DNA of 64,000 bases from Encephalitozoon hellem ATCC 50504 (Eukaryota; Microsporidia; Unikaryonidae), in assembly GCF_000277815.2 (NCBI RefSeq), contig NC_018474.1, positions 149,234 to 213,233 on the forward strand, given 5' to 3'. The notes under the pieces were generated by a model that ran no database searches, was not told where the DNA came from, and saw only the letters and a list, made by a program, of their open reading frames with translations. Position 1 is the first letter of the stretch. Every line of letters begins with the position of its first letter. The position numbers were made by a program, and so were the translations under genes. Below, piece after piece: positions 34,334 to 42,007 of the stretch.

Positions 34334-35578
34334 ATGAGTATTTATTTATATAATATGAGATACATATTACCTCTTCTTTTTAGCTATGTTTTTTCATCAG
34401 AAGCCATAGATGTCTCTTCTAGTCATAAAAAAGGGGTAATAGAAAAGGCCAATGCCGAGATAGCATATCACCCTGGAGGAAGTAACGAGAAGGTCGGTGT
34501 AAAGGGAACACATGTTGAGGCAGATGGGTTGTCTCTTCGAAGGCACACTGACGAGGGAGGGCTTGTCGTATTTTTGGAGCCAAATCCCTATGACGAATGG
34601 AGCTTTTCCTATACCTTTACCAATGCAAAACTTCGATTCCCCCACATAGGCGGTGTATATCTATGGTATACCTCTGATATCCAGGATCAGGGCCTTTATA
34701 GGGGAGGCCACGACATGTTTGAGGGGATCATGGCAGGGCTTGAGTTTAGAGGGTCGCAACCAGAGATAGTTATGGCGATAAACGATGGAAAAACCAATCT
34801 TGTTGGATCTGAGGAAATGACACTATATAGGGATACAATAAATCCAGAACGCCTCAAGGGAGTAAAGGACATCACAGTTAAGGTAATATCTACCGAGAAG
34901 AACTTCAAGGTCGAGCTATATGACGGCGATAGGCTCCTCTATGACAGTTTTAGGTACTATCGTAAGGGAACATTAGCAGGCATAGGATCCGGGAAGTACT
35001 TCAACATTACGTCGTTCTATGATAAAGCACCTTCGGACAGTGTCTACAAACTTAAGGAGGCACAACTATTCCAAAGAACAGAGACAAGCGAGTATGAAGT
35101 CCACAGTGTCCATGCACCACCAGTGGATAAAACACCAAGATCTCCAGACGGAATTTTGCATGAAGACGAAGAAATAAGGCATCTTATTTCAAAGATAGAA
35201 TATCTGAACGAGTATCTCCATCTAGTTGTCGGAGAGCCACACAAATCATCGTTTGATAAGGTTGTGTATGTCCTTTCTGAGCAGCTCAAGACACGTATGA
35301 AGAGCATTGAAGACATAGTTTCGTCAGCAAAAAACAACGGAGGTTCAGAGATGAAGTTCATGAGTTTGAATGAAAAGATGAATGGAATCGACATAAAGCT
35401 TCAAAGAATCCAGAAGTCGTTTGCAGATTTAGATCATGTAGTGAATTCTCTCAAGAAAGATTACAGTCGTAGCTCCAACATTCTAGTTTACATTGTTGTA
35501 GGTATTGGTGTTGCGGGATTTGGACTGGTAGCAATGAAGGAGTACCAGGCCCTAAAGCTTAGGCAAAAGGCCCTCTAA
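34334..35578 (+). CDS. L-type lectin cargo receptor (ERGIC-53/Emp47-like)
   Basis: 414 aa. A signal peptide spans residues ~8-21 (R-Y-I-L-P-L-L-F-S-Y-V-F-S-S); the second Met at 34355 could be the real start. Residues ~40-245 match the legume-like lectin fold: E-W-S-F-S-Y-T-F-T, G-V-Y-L-W-Y-T, G-L-Y-R-G-G-H-D-M-F-E-G-I (a strand with the sugar-site Asp-Met) and G-L-E-F. A coiled-coil region (285-370) and one C-terminal membrane helix (V-Y-I-V-V-G-I-G-V-A-G-F-G-L) follow, then a short cytosolic tail ending K-A-L. Such proteins cycle between ER and Golgi carrying glycoproteins. Its neighbour, gene D, is a possible cargo only by inference. Confidence 0.82.
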   Translation: MSIYLYNMRYILPLLFSYVFSSEAIDVSSSHKKGVIEKANAEIAYHPGGSNEKVGVKGTHVEADGLSLRRHTDEGGLVVFLEPNPYDEWSFSYTFTNAKLRFPHIGGVYLWYTSDIQDQGLYRGGHDMFEGIMAGLEFRGSQPEIVMAINDGKTNLVGSEEMTLYRDTINPERLKGVKDITVKVISTEKNFKVELYDGDRLLYDSFRYYRKGTLAGIGSGKYFNITSFYDKAPSDSVYKLKEAQLFQRTETSEYEVHSVHAPPVDKTPRSPDGILHEDEEIRHLISKIEYLNEYLHLVVGEPHKSSFDKVVYVLSEQLKTRMKSIEDIVSSAKNNGGSEMKFMSLNEKMNGIDIKLQRIQKSFADLDHVVNSLKKDYSRSSNILVYIVVGIGVAGFGLVAMKEYQALKLRQKAL

Positions 35579-35638
35579 GAAATAAAAATCTTGGCCATTC
35601 TGGACGCTTGTATTAAAATAACCGTCAATTTTATCCTG

Positions 35639-36661
35639 ATGAAGAAGTTTTGGGAAGAGATATCGAGGCCATATTTTGCAGTTGCACCTATGGTTGGAAA
35701 CTCTGAAGAGGCCTGGCGTAGACTGTCGAAAAGATATGGAGCAAATATATTTTATACAGAAATGGTACACTGTGAATCGTTTTTACGTGGATCCAGAAAC
35801 CCTGTGAGAAATCAATGGTATACAACATCCCCAGAAGATAGACCTCTAGTAATCCAGATATGCGGAAACTCCCCTGAGGTCATGCTGGAGGCAGCCTTGA
35901 TAATGCAGGATCATTGTGATGCAATTGACATCAACTTTGGATGCCCACAAAGGGTAGCTAGAAAGGGAAATTATGGGGCATATCTACAAGAAAACTGGGG
36001 TTTGACGGAAAAAATAGTGAAGGTGCTATCTACTAATCTTAGCGTTCCTGTATTCTGCAAGATAAGAGTTTTTAAGTCGATAGAGAAAACCGTAGAATAT
36101 GCAAAGATGATAGAAAGAGCAGGTTGTTCTTTTTTAGCTGTCCACGGTAGAACAAGAGATCAAAAAGGAGAATCAATGGGGCTTGCAAGCTGGGATCACA
36201 TCAGGGCAGTCAAAGAAGCCTTAACCATTCCTGTTCTTTCAAATGGAAATATAATGGTCCATGACGACATCTGGAGGTGCTTGGAGTACACGAAGTGCGA
36301 TGGAGTAATGGTCGGGGAGTCCCATCTTTACAACCCTCTTATATTCACAGGAGAGAATAAGCCTTGCCTGGAAATAATTGGAGAATATTTAGATATATGC
36401 ATGAAATTTCCAGGAAGTGCAGATGTAGGGCATGTAAAATCTCACATATTCAAATTGTTGTATAACTATTTCCTCGTAAACCCAGGCAAGCGGCCTGCTG
36501 TTGACTCTTGTAATACCATAGAAAGGTTTCATGAGCTTTATTTGGATCTTGTGGAAGAAATGAGATATACAGCAAGCAAAGAAGGAAATTCCGTGACCTA
36601 TAGAATGAGGCCTCGGCCTATCTCTAATATAACTATAGATGGTGACAGCAAAGGGAGGTGA
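35639..36661 (+). CDS. DUS1: tRNA-dihydrouridine synthase, Dus1 type
   Basis: 340 aa. It reduces uridines (positions 16/17 in the Dus1 class) in the tRNA D loop with FMN and NAD(P)H. The sequence shows the FMN-barrel start F-A-V-A-P-M-V-G-N-S-E, then Q-I-C-G-N-S-P-E, the catalytic loop N-F-G-C-P-Q-R-V-A-R-K-G-N-Y-G-A-Y-L with the active Cys, V-H-G-R-T-R and L-S-N-G-N-I ... V-M-V-G-E. The R-K-G-x-Y-G-A form is Dus1-like. I use the ATG at 35639; the frame extends 48 bases upstream without support. Confidence 0.92.
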   Translation: MKKFWEEISRPYFAVAPMVGNSEEAWRRLSKRYGANIFYTEMVHCESFLRGSRNPVRNQWYTTSPEDRPLVIQICGNSPEVMLEAALIMQDHCDAIDINFGCPQRVARKGNYGAYLQENWGLTEKIVKVLSTNLSVPVFCKIRVFKSIEKTVEYAKMIERAGCSFLAVHGRTRDQKGESMGLASWDHIRAVKEALTIPVLSNGNIMVHDDIWRCLEYTKCDGVMVGESHLYNPLIFTGENKPCLEIIGEYLDICMKFPGSADVGHVKSHIFKLLYNYFLVNPGKRPAVDSCNTIERFHELYLDLVEEMRYTASKEGNSVTYRMRPRPISNITIDGDSKGR

Positions 36662-36695
36662 AAAATATATCTCTTTATAGAAGCCCCTCAACCCA

Positions 36696-37280
36696 ATGGC
36701 TGAGAAAGATATTCAAAGTCTAATAGAGGAAGAGAAGGCTATCAGAAGGGATCTAGAGGTTTGTGAAGAAACCTTAGAGAACATTGGTGCGTTAGCTATC
36801 CGCATACAGTCATTTTCAAGGTCTGTATCCTGTCTAGACCCCGAAGATCCTGAGACCGAAATGCTGTCTAAGCAAGCTGATTTGTTTAATAAGTCTATCT
36901 CGAGGCTTGGCAGCCGGAGGTCGAAGAGGAGAAATGCAATAAGGGAGGAGATGGCTAAGTCTAAAGCAAGCACAGAAAAGGAGTACATGGAGAATACAAG
37001 CATACCACAGCCTATTAGCGATGATGACTTCTTTTCCTCCAGTACGAAGAGGATAAACGATGTGCTGATGAATGCCATGGATGCATTTGAAACGGTCAAA
37101 AGGCAGAATGTATATATAAACAGAACGAGTGAAAGAATAAGGGCTGGATTGAGCCGCATAGGCCTCAGCAAGCAGCTTATTGACCAGATTGACAAAAGGT
37201 ATTTATCAGACAGAGTACTTTTCATGGGAGGAATTGTTTTACTTGTTATCATGTTCTTTCTTCTTAGGTTTTTTTTATAA
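36696..37280 (+). CDS. BOS1: Qb-SNARE, Bos1/membrin-like
   Basis: 194 aa. It is a tail-anchored SNARE for ER-Golgi transport. The N-terminus is a helical Habc-like region. Residues ~125-175 are the SNARE helix, ending R-I-G-L-S-K-Q-L-I-D-Q-I-D-K-R-Y-L-S-D-R, which parallels the Bos1/membrin pattern L-G-L-S-x-x-x-I-x-x-I-E-x-R-x-x-x-D-K. A C-terminal membrane helix (I-V-L-L-V-I-M-F-F-L-L-R-F-F-L) anchors it. Gos1 is the alternative Qb family. The start follows AACCCA. Confidence 0.65.
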   Translation: MAEKDIQSLIEEEKAIRRDLEVCEETLENIGALAIRIQSFSRSVSCLDPEDPETEMLSKQADLFNKSISRLGSRRSKRRNAIREEMAKSKASTEKEYMENTSIPQPISDDDFFSSSTKRINDVLMNAMDAFETVKRQNVYINRTSERIRAGLSRIGLSKQLIDQIDKRYLSDRVLFMGGIVLLVIMFFLLRFFL

Positions 37281-37343
37281 AGTCTCTCTTTGAAGTCATA
37301 ATAGGGCCTAAAGATTAAATCTCTATCAGTTCTATTTCTAGAT

Positions 37344-38072
37344 TTACAGTGCACTATCCTTCGCCCTGTTCTGTCCAAGTAGTCTATCAATCCTCTGAAC
37401 TATTTTCTTTGTATTGAACTTAAATTTGGATTTTCTCATAGCCTCTAGCAAGTAGGAAGCCTTCTTAAATGCGGCAGAAACGATCGAATATCCTCTTCTG
37501 TACTCTCCTTTCGATAGCTTCTTTGTTGACAGCCATTTGATTTCCTCAATTTCCTTTCTAGTTTGTGCTTCAAATGGAAAGTTCTGTTTGACATTGAATA
37601 CAAAATATAATGTAATTTTATCGAATATTGTTATTGGGAGATTGCATATCTTGTTCTGTACATCGTATCCAGTTTCCTCGTAGACTTCTCTTATGGCACA
37701 GCTTGTACCGTCCTCGTCCATGCACTTCTTTCCTTTTGGAAAAGAGTAGTTCTTTGTTTTCTTTTTCTCCTTGACAGCCAATACATAGGAAATATTTGAG
37801 TCCACAAGAATCGCTCCATAAACCTTTACAGACTGCCTGTACTTAACAAAGCTTCGGAGTGCCTCTTCAATATTTACCCTTATACCGATATGATCCAAAA
37901 GCTCCCTGCTGAAGTCTGCAAAAGAAATGTCGGAGATCTTGTAATTATCTATTAGAAACCAATGCGCTTCTTCCACCGCAAAGAACAGACGCTCTACGGC
38001 GTTCCTCTCCTGGTCTCCCAAGCCTACAAGGAATCTTGATGCTATACTATCCAAAATGTTCTCCGGGATCAT
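37344..38072 (-). CDS. DCP2: mRNA decapping enzyme Dcp2
   Basis: 242 aa, the conserved core only; yeast Dcp2 is 970 aa. It removes the 5' cap to start mRNA decay. Residues 1-70 match the Dcp2 regulatory domain (V-E-R-L-F-F-A-V-E-E-A-H-W-F-L). Then comes a Nudix fold with a perfect Nudix box, G-K-K-C-M-D-E ... R-E-V-Y-E-E-T-G-Y-D, and the box B helix at the end. The long C-terminal regulatory tail is missing. The start at 38072 has CCCCAA just upstream; the frame runs further, to 38159, without support. The gene is divergent from RPT2 with 44 bp between start codons. Confidence 0.92.
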   Translation of the reverse strand: MIPENILDSIASRFLVGLGDQERNAVERLFFAVEEAHWFLIDNYKISDISFADFSRELLDHIGIRVNIEEALRSFVKYRQSVKVYGAILVDSNISYVLAVKEKKKTKNYSFPKGKKCMDEDGTSCAIREVYEETGYDVQNKICNLPITIFDKITLYFVFNVKQNFPFEAQTRKEIEEIKWLSTKKLSKGEYRRGYSIVSAAFKKASYLLEAMRKSKFKFNTKKIVQRIDRLLGQNRAKDSAL

Positions 38073-38116
38073 TTGGGGTTTTATGAATTCTATTTTGACA
38101 CAACACAAGCCCTTAG

Positions 38117-39391
38117 ATGAGTGGAGACAAGCCAGAGCAGGAGAATCTTCAGGACACAACTACAATAAACCTGAAGAGACGCAAGAGAGTAAAGGAGAGC
38201 AAAACTGCCTCCAAGCCACCCCAAGTCTATCCACAGATGAAATGTAAGCTAAGGTGTTTGAAGCTAAGAAAGCTGGCACATTTGTTGTCTTTGGAAGACA
38301 ACATATTAAGCTTGTGCGAGCCAGACAAATCCTCTGAGGGATCAAACAGCCAAAAACATGTTGTAGAGCAACTTCGTGGAAGCCCCCTCTCTGTTGGAAC
38401 TCTTGAAGAATTTATCGATGACCATCATGCAATAATTACCACTGGCGTTGGCCTGGAGTACTATGTTAATATCATGTCTTTTGTCGATAAGGACTTGCTT
38501 GAGCCTGGATGCACTGTTCTTTTAAATTACAAGGATAATAGCGTCGTGGGTGTTTTGGAGGGAGAAATGGACCCAATGGTCAATGTAATGAAGTTAGAAA
38601 AAGCACCTTCAGAGACATATGCCGACATTGGCGGGCTTGAGGACCAGATACAGGAGATCAAAGAAAGTGTCGAGCTTCCGCTGACGAATCCAGAGCTCTA
38701 CCAAGAAATGGGAATAAAGCCTCCGAAGGGAGTGATTCTGTATGGACTTCCGGGAACCGGAAAGACCCTCCTGGCTAAGGCCGTTGCAAACCAAACGTCT
38801 GCAACCTTCCTTAGGGTTGTTGGTACAGAGCTAATTCAAGAGTATCTTGGAGAGGGACCCAAGCTTGTGAGGGAGCTCTTCAGAGTTGCGGATATGCATG
38901 CTCCATCAATAATCTTTATTGATGAGATAGATGCAATTGGAGGAAGGAGATACAACACATCTTCTGGAGGGAGGAGAGAGGTTCAAAGAACAATGCTGGA
39001 ACTACTAAATCAACTCGATGGATTTGACACCAGGAATGACATTAAGGTAATAATGGCTACTAACAAGATAGAGGCCCTTGACCCTGCTTTGATCAGGCCG
39101 GGGAGAATTGACAGGAAAATCGAGTTCGGGATGCCAGATGCTGCTACGAAGAAGAAGATATTCGATATCCATACGTCAAAGATGACTCTAGATGAGAGTG
39201 TGAATATTGAATCATTGATAACAAGTAAGGAAGATCTAAGTGGAGCGGACATAAAGGCGATCTGCACGGAAGCTGGAATGATAGCATTGAGAGAAAGAAG
39301 AAAAACAGTCACCATGAAGGATTTCATTTCTGCCAGGGAAAAAGTGTTCTTTTCAAAACAAAAAGTAATATCTGCCGGACTTTATTCTTGA
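38117..39391 (+). CDS. RPT2: 26S proteasome ATPase subunit Rpt2
   Basis: 424 aa (yeast 437). It is one of six ATPases that unfold substrates in the 19S particle. The N-terminus has K-C-K-L-R-C-L-K-L and a coiled coil, followed by the OB domain. The AAA core has G-L-P-G-T-G-K-T (Walker A), [11 protein letters not shown] (Walker B), M-A-T-N-K-I-E (sensor 1) and [11 protein letters not shown] (second region of homology). It ends G-L-Y-S, keeping the hydrophobic-Tyr-X tail that opens the 20S gate. The start follows GCCCTTAG. Confidence 0.96.
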   Translation: MSGDKPEQENLQDTTTINLKRRKRVKESKTASKPPQVYPQMKCKLRCLKLRKLAHLLSLEDNILSLCEPDKSSEGSNSQKHVVEQLRGSPLSVGTLEEFIDDHHAIITTGVGLEYYVNIMSFVDKDLLEPGCTVLLNYKDNSVVGVLEGEMDPMVNVMKLEKAPSETYADIGGLEDQIQEIKESVELPLTNPELYQEMGIKPPKGVILYGLPGTGKTLLAKAVANQTSATFLRVVGTELIQEYLGEGPKLVRELFRVADMHAPSIIFIDEIDAIGGRRYNTSSGGRREVQRTMLELLNQLDGFDTRNDIKVIMATNKIEALDPALIRPGRIDRKIEFGMPDAATKKKIFDIHTSKMTLDESVNIESLITSKEDLSGADIKAICTEAGMIALRERRKTVTMKDFISAREKVFFSKQKVISAGLYS

Positions 39392-39448
39392 ATAAATTGT
39401 TCCCTACCATGTGGACTTATAAAGACATTTGCTTATTACAAGGCGTAT

Positions 39449-39682
39449 TCAATTGAAATTGCGCCCCTGAAATTCTTCTATCCGCTTCAACAATAAACTA
39501 ATCCTGTTTCTTGTAACTGGTTGGTTCCTCCTAGTTCTCTGCATGTACAGTTTTATTCTGGCGGATCTGTGGCTTCTGATTCTCTCTATCTCCTCTTCAG
39601 ACTTCCCACTTCTCCTGTCTTGAATTCTTTTGATTTTTTCTTCTTTATTCCCAGCTTTCATCAACTTTAGGCCAGATCCCAT
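39449..39682 (-). CDS. FYV7: Fyv7-like rRNA processing protein
   Basis: 77 aa, half the length of yeast Fyv7 (151 aa). The end (M-Q-R-T-R-R-N-Q-P-V-T-R-N-R-I-S-L-L-L-K-R-I) closely matches the Fyv7 C-terminus, in which T-Q-R-T-R-T-G-Q-P is followed by a helix ending L-L-D-K-I. Fyv7 is a small-subunit processome factor. The N-terminus is very basic and helical. The ATG overlaps the stop of the POP4 gene by one base (TAATG on the minus strand). Confidence 0.55.
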   Translation of the reverse strand: MGSGLKLMKAGNKEEKIKRIQDRRSGKSEEEIERIRSHRSARIKLYMQRTRRNQPVTRNRISLLLKRIEEFQGRNFN

Positions 39683-40146
39683 TATTTTTTTATAAACCTG
39701 TTGGGCTTCATTCCAGATCCAATAAATATGTATTCTATTCCGTCGTGGATGACTATGAAATCAGTCGTTTTCTTCAAATAGGTCTTCACCGAATCGTCCT
39801 CTAAAACAACAATTATGGAATTGGCTCGTTCTTCAATTATGATGCCAGTACTTCCTCCTACGATTTTAATTTCTGCACCAGTTAGTTCACACATGTATAT
39901 CTTGTTCACAAAGGCGGATGGATTCATCGATCCTTTCAGTGCTGTCAGATAGTCTGTGAACATCTTACCTATCTCAACAAAATCTCTGTACTTTATTTTT
40001 TCCCTTTCGACCTTAGGTATTGCCCTATTCTTTTGCGACTTTTTCGAAGTTTTAGCGCTTTTATTTGTTAGTGAAAATGGTTGGGAAAGTGCCCTGATGG
40101 TTTCTTTTCTCATGTGTGCACCGTAGTGATCCTCCACGTTGAACAT
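39682..40146 (-). CDS. POP4: RNase P/MRP protein subunit Pop4 (Rpp29)
   Basis: 154 aa. Pop4 binds the RNA of RNase P (tRNA 5' maturation) and RNase MRP (rRNA processing). The N-terminal third is basic. Residues ~80-150 form the Sm-like barrel: L-T-G-A-E-I-K-I-V-G-G-S-T-G-I-I-I-E-E, S-I-I-V-V-L-E-D-D-S-V-K-T-Y-L-K-K and I-F-I-G-S-G-M-K-P-N-R, following the archaeal/eukaryal Rpp29 order (L-x-G-x-x-V-x-V-V ... G-x-x-G-x-V-x-x-E-T ... R-P-x-x-R). It implies that an RNase P RNA is encoded elsewhere in the genome. Confidence 0.85.
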   Translation of the reverse strand: MFNVEDHYGAHMRKETIRALSQPFSLTNKSAKTSKKSQKNRAIPKVEREKIKYRDFVEIGKMFTDYLTALKGSMNPSAFVNKIYMCELTGAEIKIVGGSTGIIIEERANSIIVVLEDDSVKTYLKKTTDFIVIHDGIEYIFIGSGMKPNRFIKK

Positions 40147-40200
40147 TTTATGCTTATGCTTGTCTGGGGCTAAAAAATATGCTATGCTGCATTGAATCTC

Positions 40201-40470
40201 ATGGAGAAAAAGAATAAGGACCTAGCTAAAGAAAATACAGAACTTAAGAGAAAGATATCGACCATGAAGAAAACCGAGGAAGATCTGCTCAAAGACAGAA
40301 TAAAGAAGGAATACTTTGGGTTTAGAATGCATAAAAAGATTTCTGGAGAGCTTGAGAAAAATATTGCAGCCATAGAGAATGTGCTAGATAGCCTCAAAAG
40401 ACTCAGTGTGGAGATTCCAAATAGAGGGCATAGCGAGGTCTTGAAGGACAAGAGGAATCTGAAAGAATAA
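40201..40470 (+). CDS. Small coiled-coil protein
   Basis: 89 aa from the first ATG at 40201; the frame extends three codons upstream to a TTG. Residues 1-60 are strongly helical and charged with leucines at heptad-like spacing (L-A-K-E-N-T-E-L-K-R-K-I). The C-terminus is polar. There is no membrane segment or known motif. The size suits a small subunit of a larger complex such as a kinetochore or spindle component, but nothing identifies it. Confidence 0.5.
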   Translation: MEKKNKDLAKENTELKRKISTMKKTEEDLLKDRIKKEYFGFRMHKKISGELEKNIAAIENVLDSLKRLSVEIPNRGHSEVLKDKRNLKE

Positions 40471-40537
40471 CAAAGAAGTTTAGTAATGCTATTCTCCATT
40501 TAGAATAAATTTCATCTTACATTTAGGGCCCTAGTCA

Positions 40538-41962
40538 ATGTCTGTGGCACAAAAGATAGTAGAGACTTTGAAAGTAAGGGATGAAGTAAGATCTACGGAA
40601 ATTGATGCACCATATTCGGAGACACACGGTGCATTGATAAGCCTTGAGAGCAAGGGAATATGTAATGTGAGAAAGGAAGAGTCATATGAGGAAATTCTAA
40701 CTCCCGAGGGAGAGGAGATTGAAAAAAACGGTAGCCAGGAGTATCTGTTGTTTAAGTCCATAGGAAAGGATGGGATGAGCATTGATGAGCTGGGAAAGTA
40801 TGAGCTGGGAAAGATGAATGCATTTAAGAACAAATGGATAAAAAAGAGGGGTGACAAAGTTTTCAGAAACATAGAGGAAGTCGAAGACATGATCCGAAAT
40901 ATGGTTATCAGTATGAAAAGAGGAGATGCAACTGAAGAGGAGATAGAGATACTGAGAAAAAGAAAACTAGTGATTAGGAAGAAAAATGTCGTATTTGTCG
41001 CAACCAAGGGGCCTATGTTCTTTGACAGTGCCTCCTATGCTACTGAGCTGACATCTGAAATGATTCTTGATGGGACTTACAAAGGTCTGACCTTCAAGCA
41101 CTACAACTTCAACACAAAAGGGAATACTCCCCAAGGTGGATCGATACACCCTCTTATGAAAATAAGAGAGGATTTTAAAAGGATATTCATTGAGCTAGGT
41201 TTCAGCGAGATGTCGACGAACCAGTATGTAGAATCGTCTTTTTGGAACTTCGATGCATTGTTTCAACCTCAAAACCATCCATCTAGAGATGCGCACGATA
41301 CATTCTTTCTTTTGAATCCAGAGCTTAGCTCAGACTTCCCGAAAGATTATCTTAACAAAGTTAGCGAAACCCATTGCGGGGGAAAGTATGGGTCTTTAGG
41401 ATACATGAACAGCTGGGATGTTAGGGAGGCACAGAAAAACATACTAAGGACGCACACGACGTCTGTAAGCACCCGAAATCTATACAAACTTGCAAGCGAG
41501 GGGTTTAGGCCGGTGAAGCTCTTCTCGATTGATAAGGTTTTCAGAAATGAGAGTATTGATGCAACTCATCTGGCTGAATTCCATCAAGTGGAAGGATTGA
41601 TAGCTGGAAAGGGTCTAAACATAACGCACCTCATGGGAATCCTTCAAGAGTTTTTCAATAGGTTAGGGATGCGTGATATCAGATTTAAGCCAGCATATAA
41701 TCCATATACAGAGCCCTCGATGGAAGTGTTTGGGTACCACAAGGGAATGAATCGGTGGATGGAAGTTGGAAATTCAGGGGTATTCCGACCAGAAATGCTG
41801 GGTCCTATGGGATTTGATTCTGATGTAAGTGTTATTGCTTGGGGGTTATCTTTGGAAAGGCCTGCCATGATAAAGTATGGCTTGAAAAACATTCGGGAAC
41901 TTGTTGGGCACAAGGTTGACATTGAATTTTCGAGAAAAAGTGAAATATGTTTCTTTGATTAA
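40538..41962 (+). CDS. FRS2: Phenylalanyl-tRNA synthetase alpha subunit
   Basis: 474 aa. It carries the catalytic core of the alpha2-beta2 enzyme. The N-terminal winged-helix DNA-binding-like domains (residues 1-150) are shortened. The class II core begins near residue 190 with H-P-L-M-K-I-R-E, the family P-L-x-x-x-R signature. It continues with Q-P-Q-N-H-P-S-R-D-A-H-D-T-F (motif 1 region), F-R-N-E-S-I-D-A-T-H-L-A-E-F-H-Q-V-E-G (motif 2) and W-G-L-S-L-E-R-P-A-M-I (motif 3). The start follows GGGCCCTAGTCA. Confidence 0.96.
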   Translation: MSVAQKIVETLKVRDEVRSTEIDAPYSETHGALISLESKGICNVRKEESYEEILTPEGEEIEKNGSQEYLLFKSIGKDGMSIDELGKYELGKMNAFKNKWIKKRGDKVFRNIEEVEDMIRNMVISMKRGDATEEEIEILRKRKLVIRKKNVVFVATKGPMFFDSASYATELTSEMILDGTYKGLTFKHYNFNTKGNTPQGGSIHPLMKIREDFKRIFIELGFSEMSTNQYVESSFWNFDALFQPQNHPSRDAHDTFFLLNPELSSDFPKDYLNKVSETHCGGKYGSLGYMNSWDVREAQKNILRTHTTSVSTRNLYKLASEGFRPVKLFSIDKVFRNESIDATHLAEFHQVEGLIAGKGLNITHLMGILQEFFNRLGMRDIRFKPAYNPYTEPSMEVFGYHKGMNRWMEVGNSGVFRPEMLGPMGFDSDVSVIAWGLSLERPAMIKYGLKNIRELVGHKVDIEFSRKSEICFFD

Positions 41963-42007
41963 ATGCTTACCTATGTTATTATGTATTACGAAGCTCCCCT
42001 GGATTGA

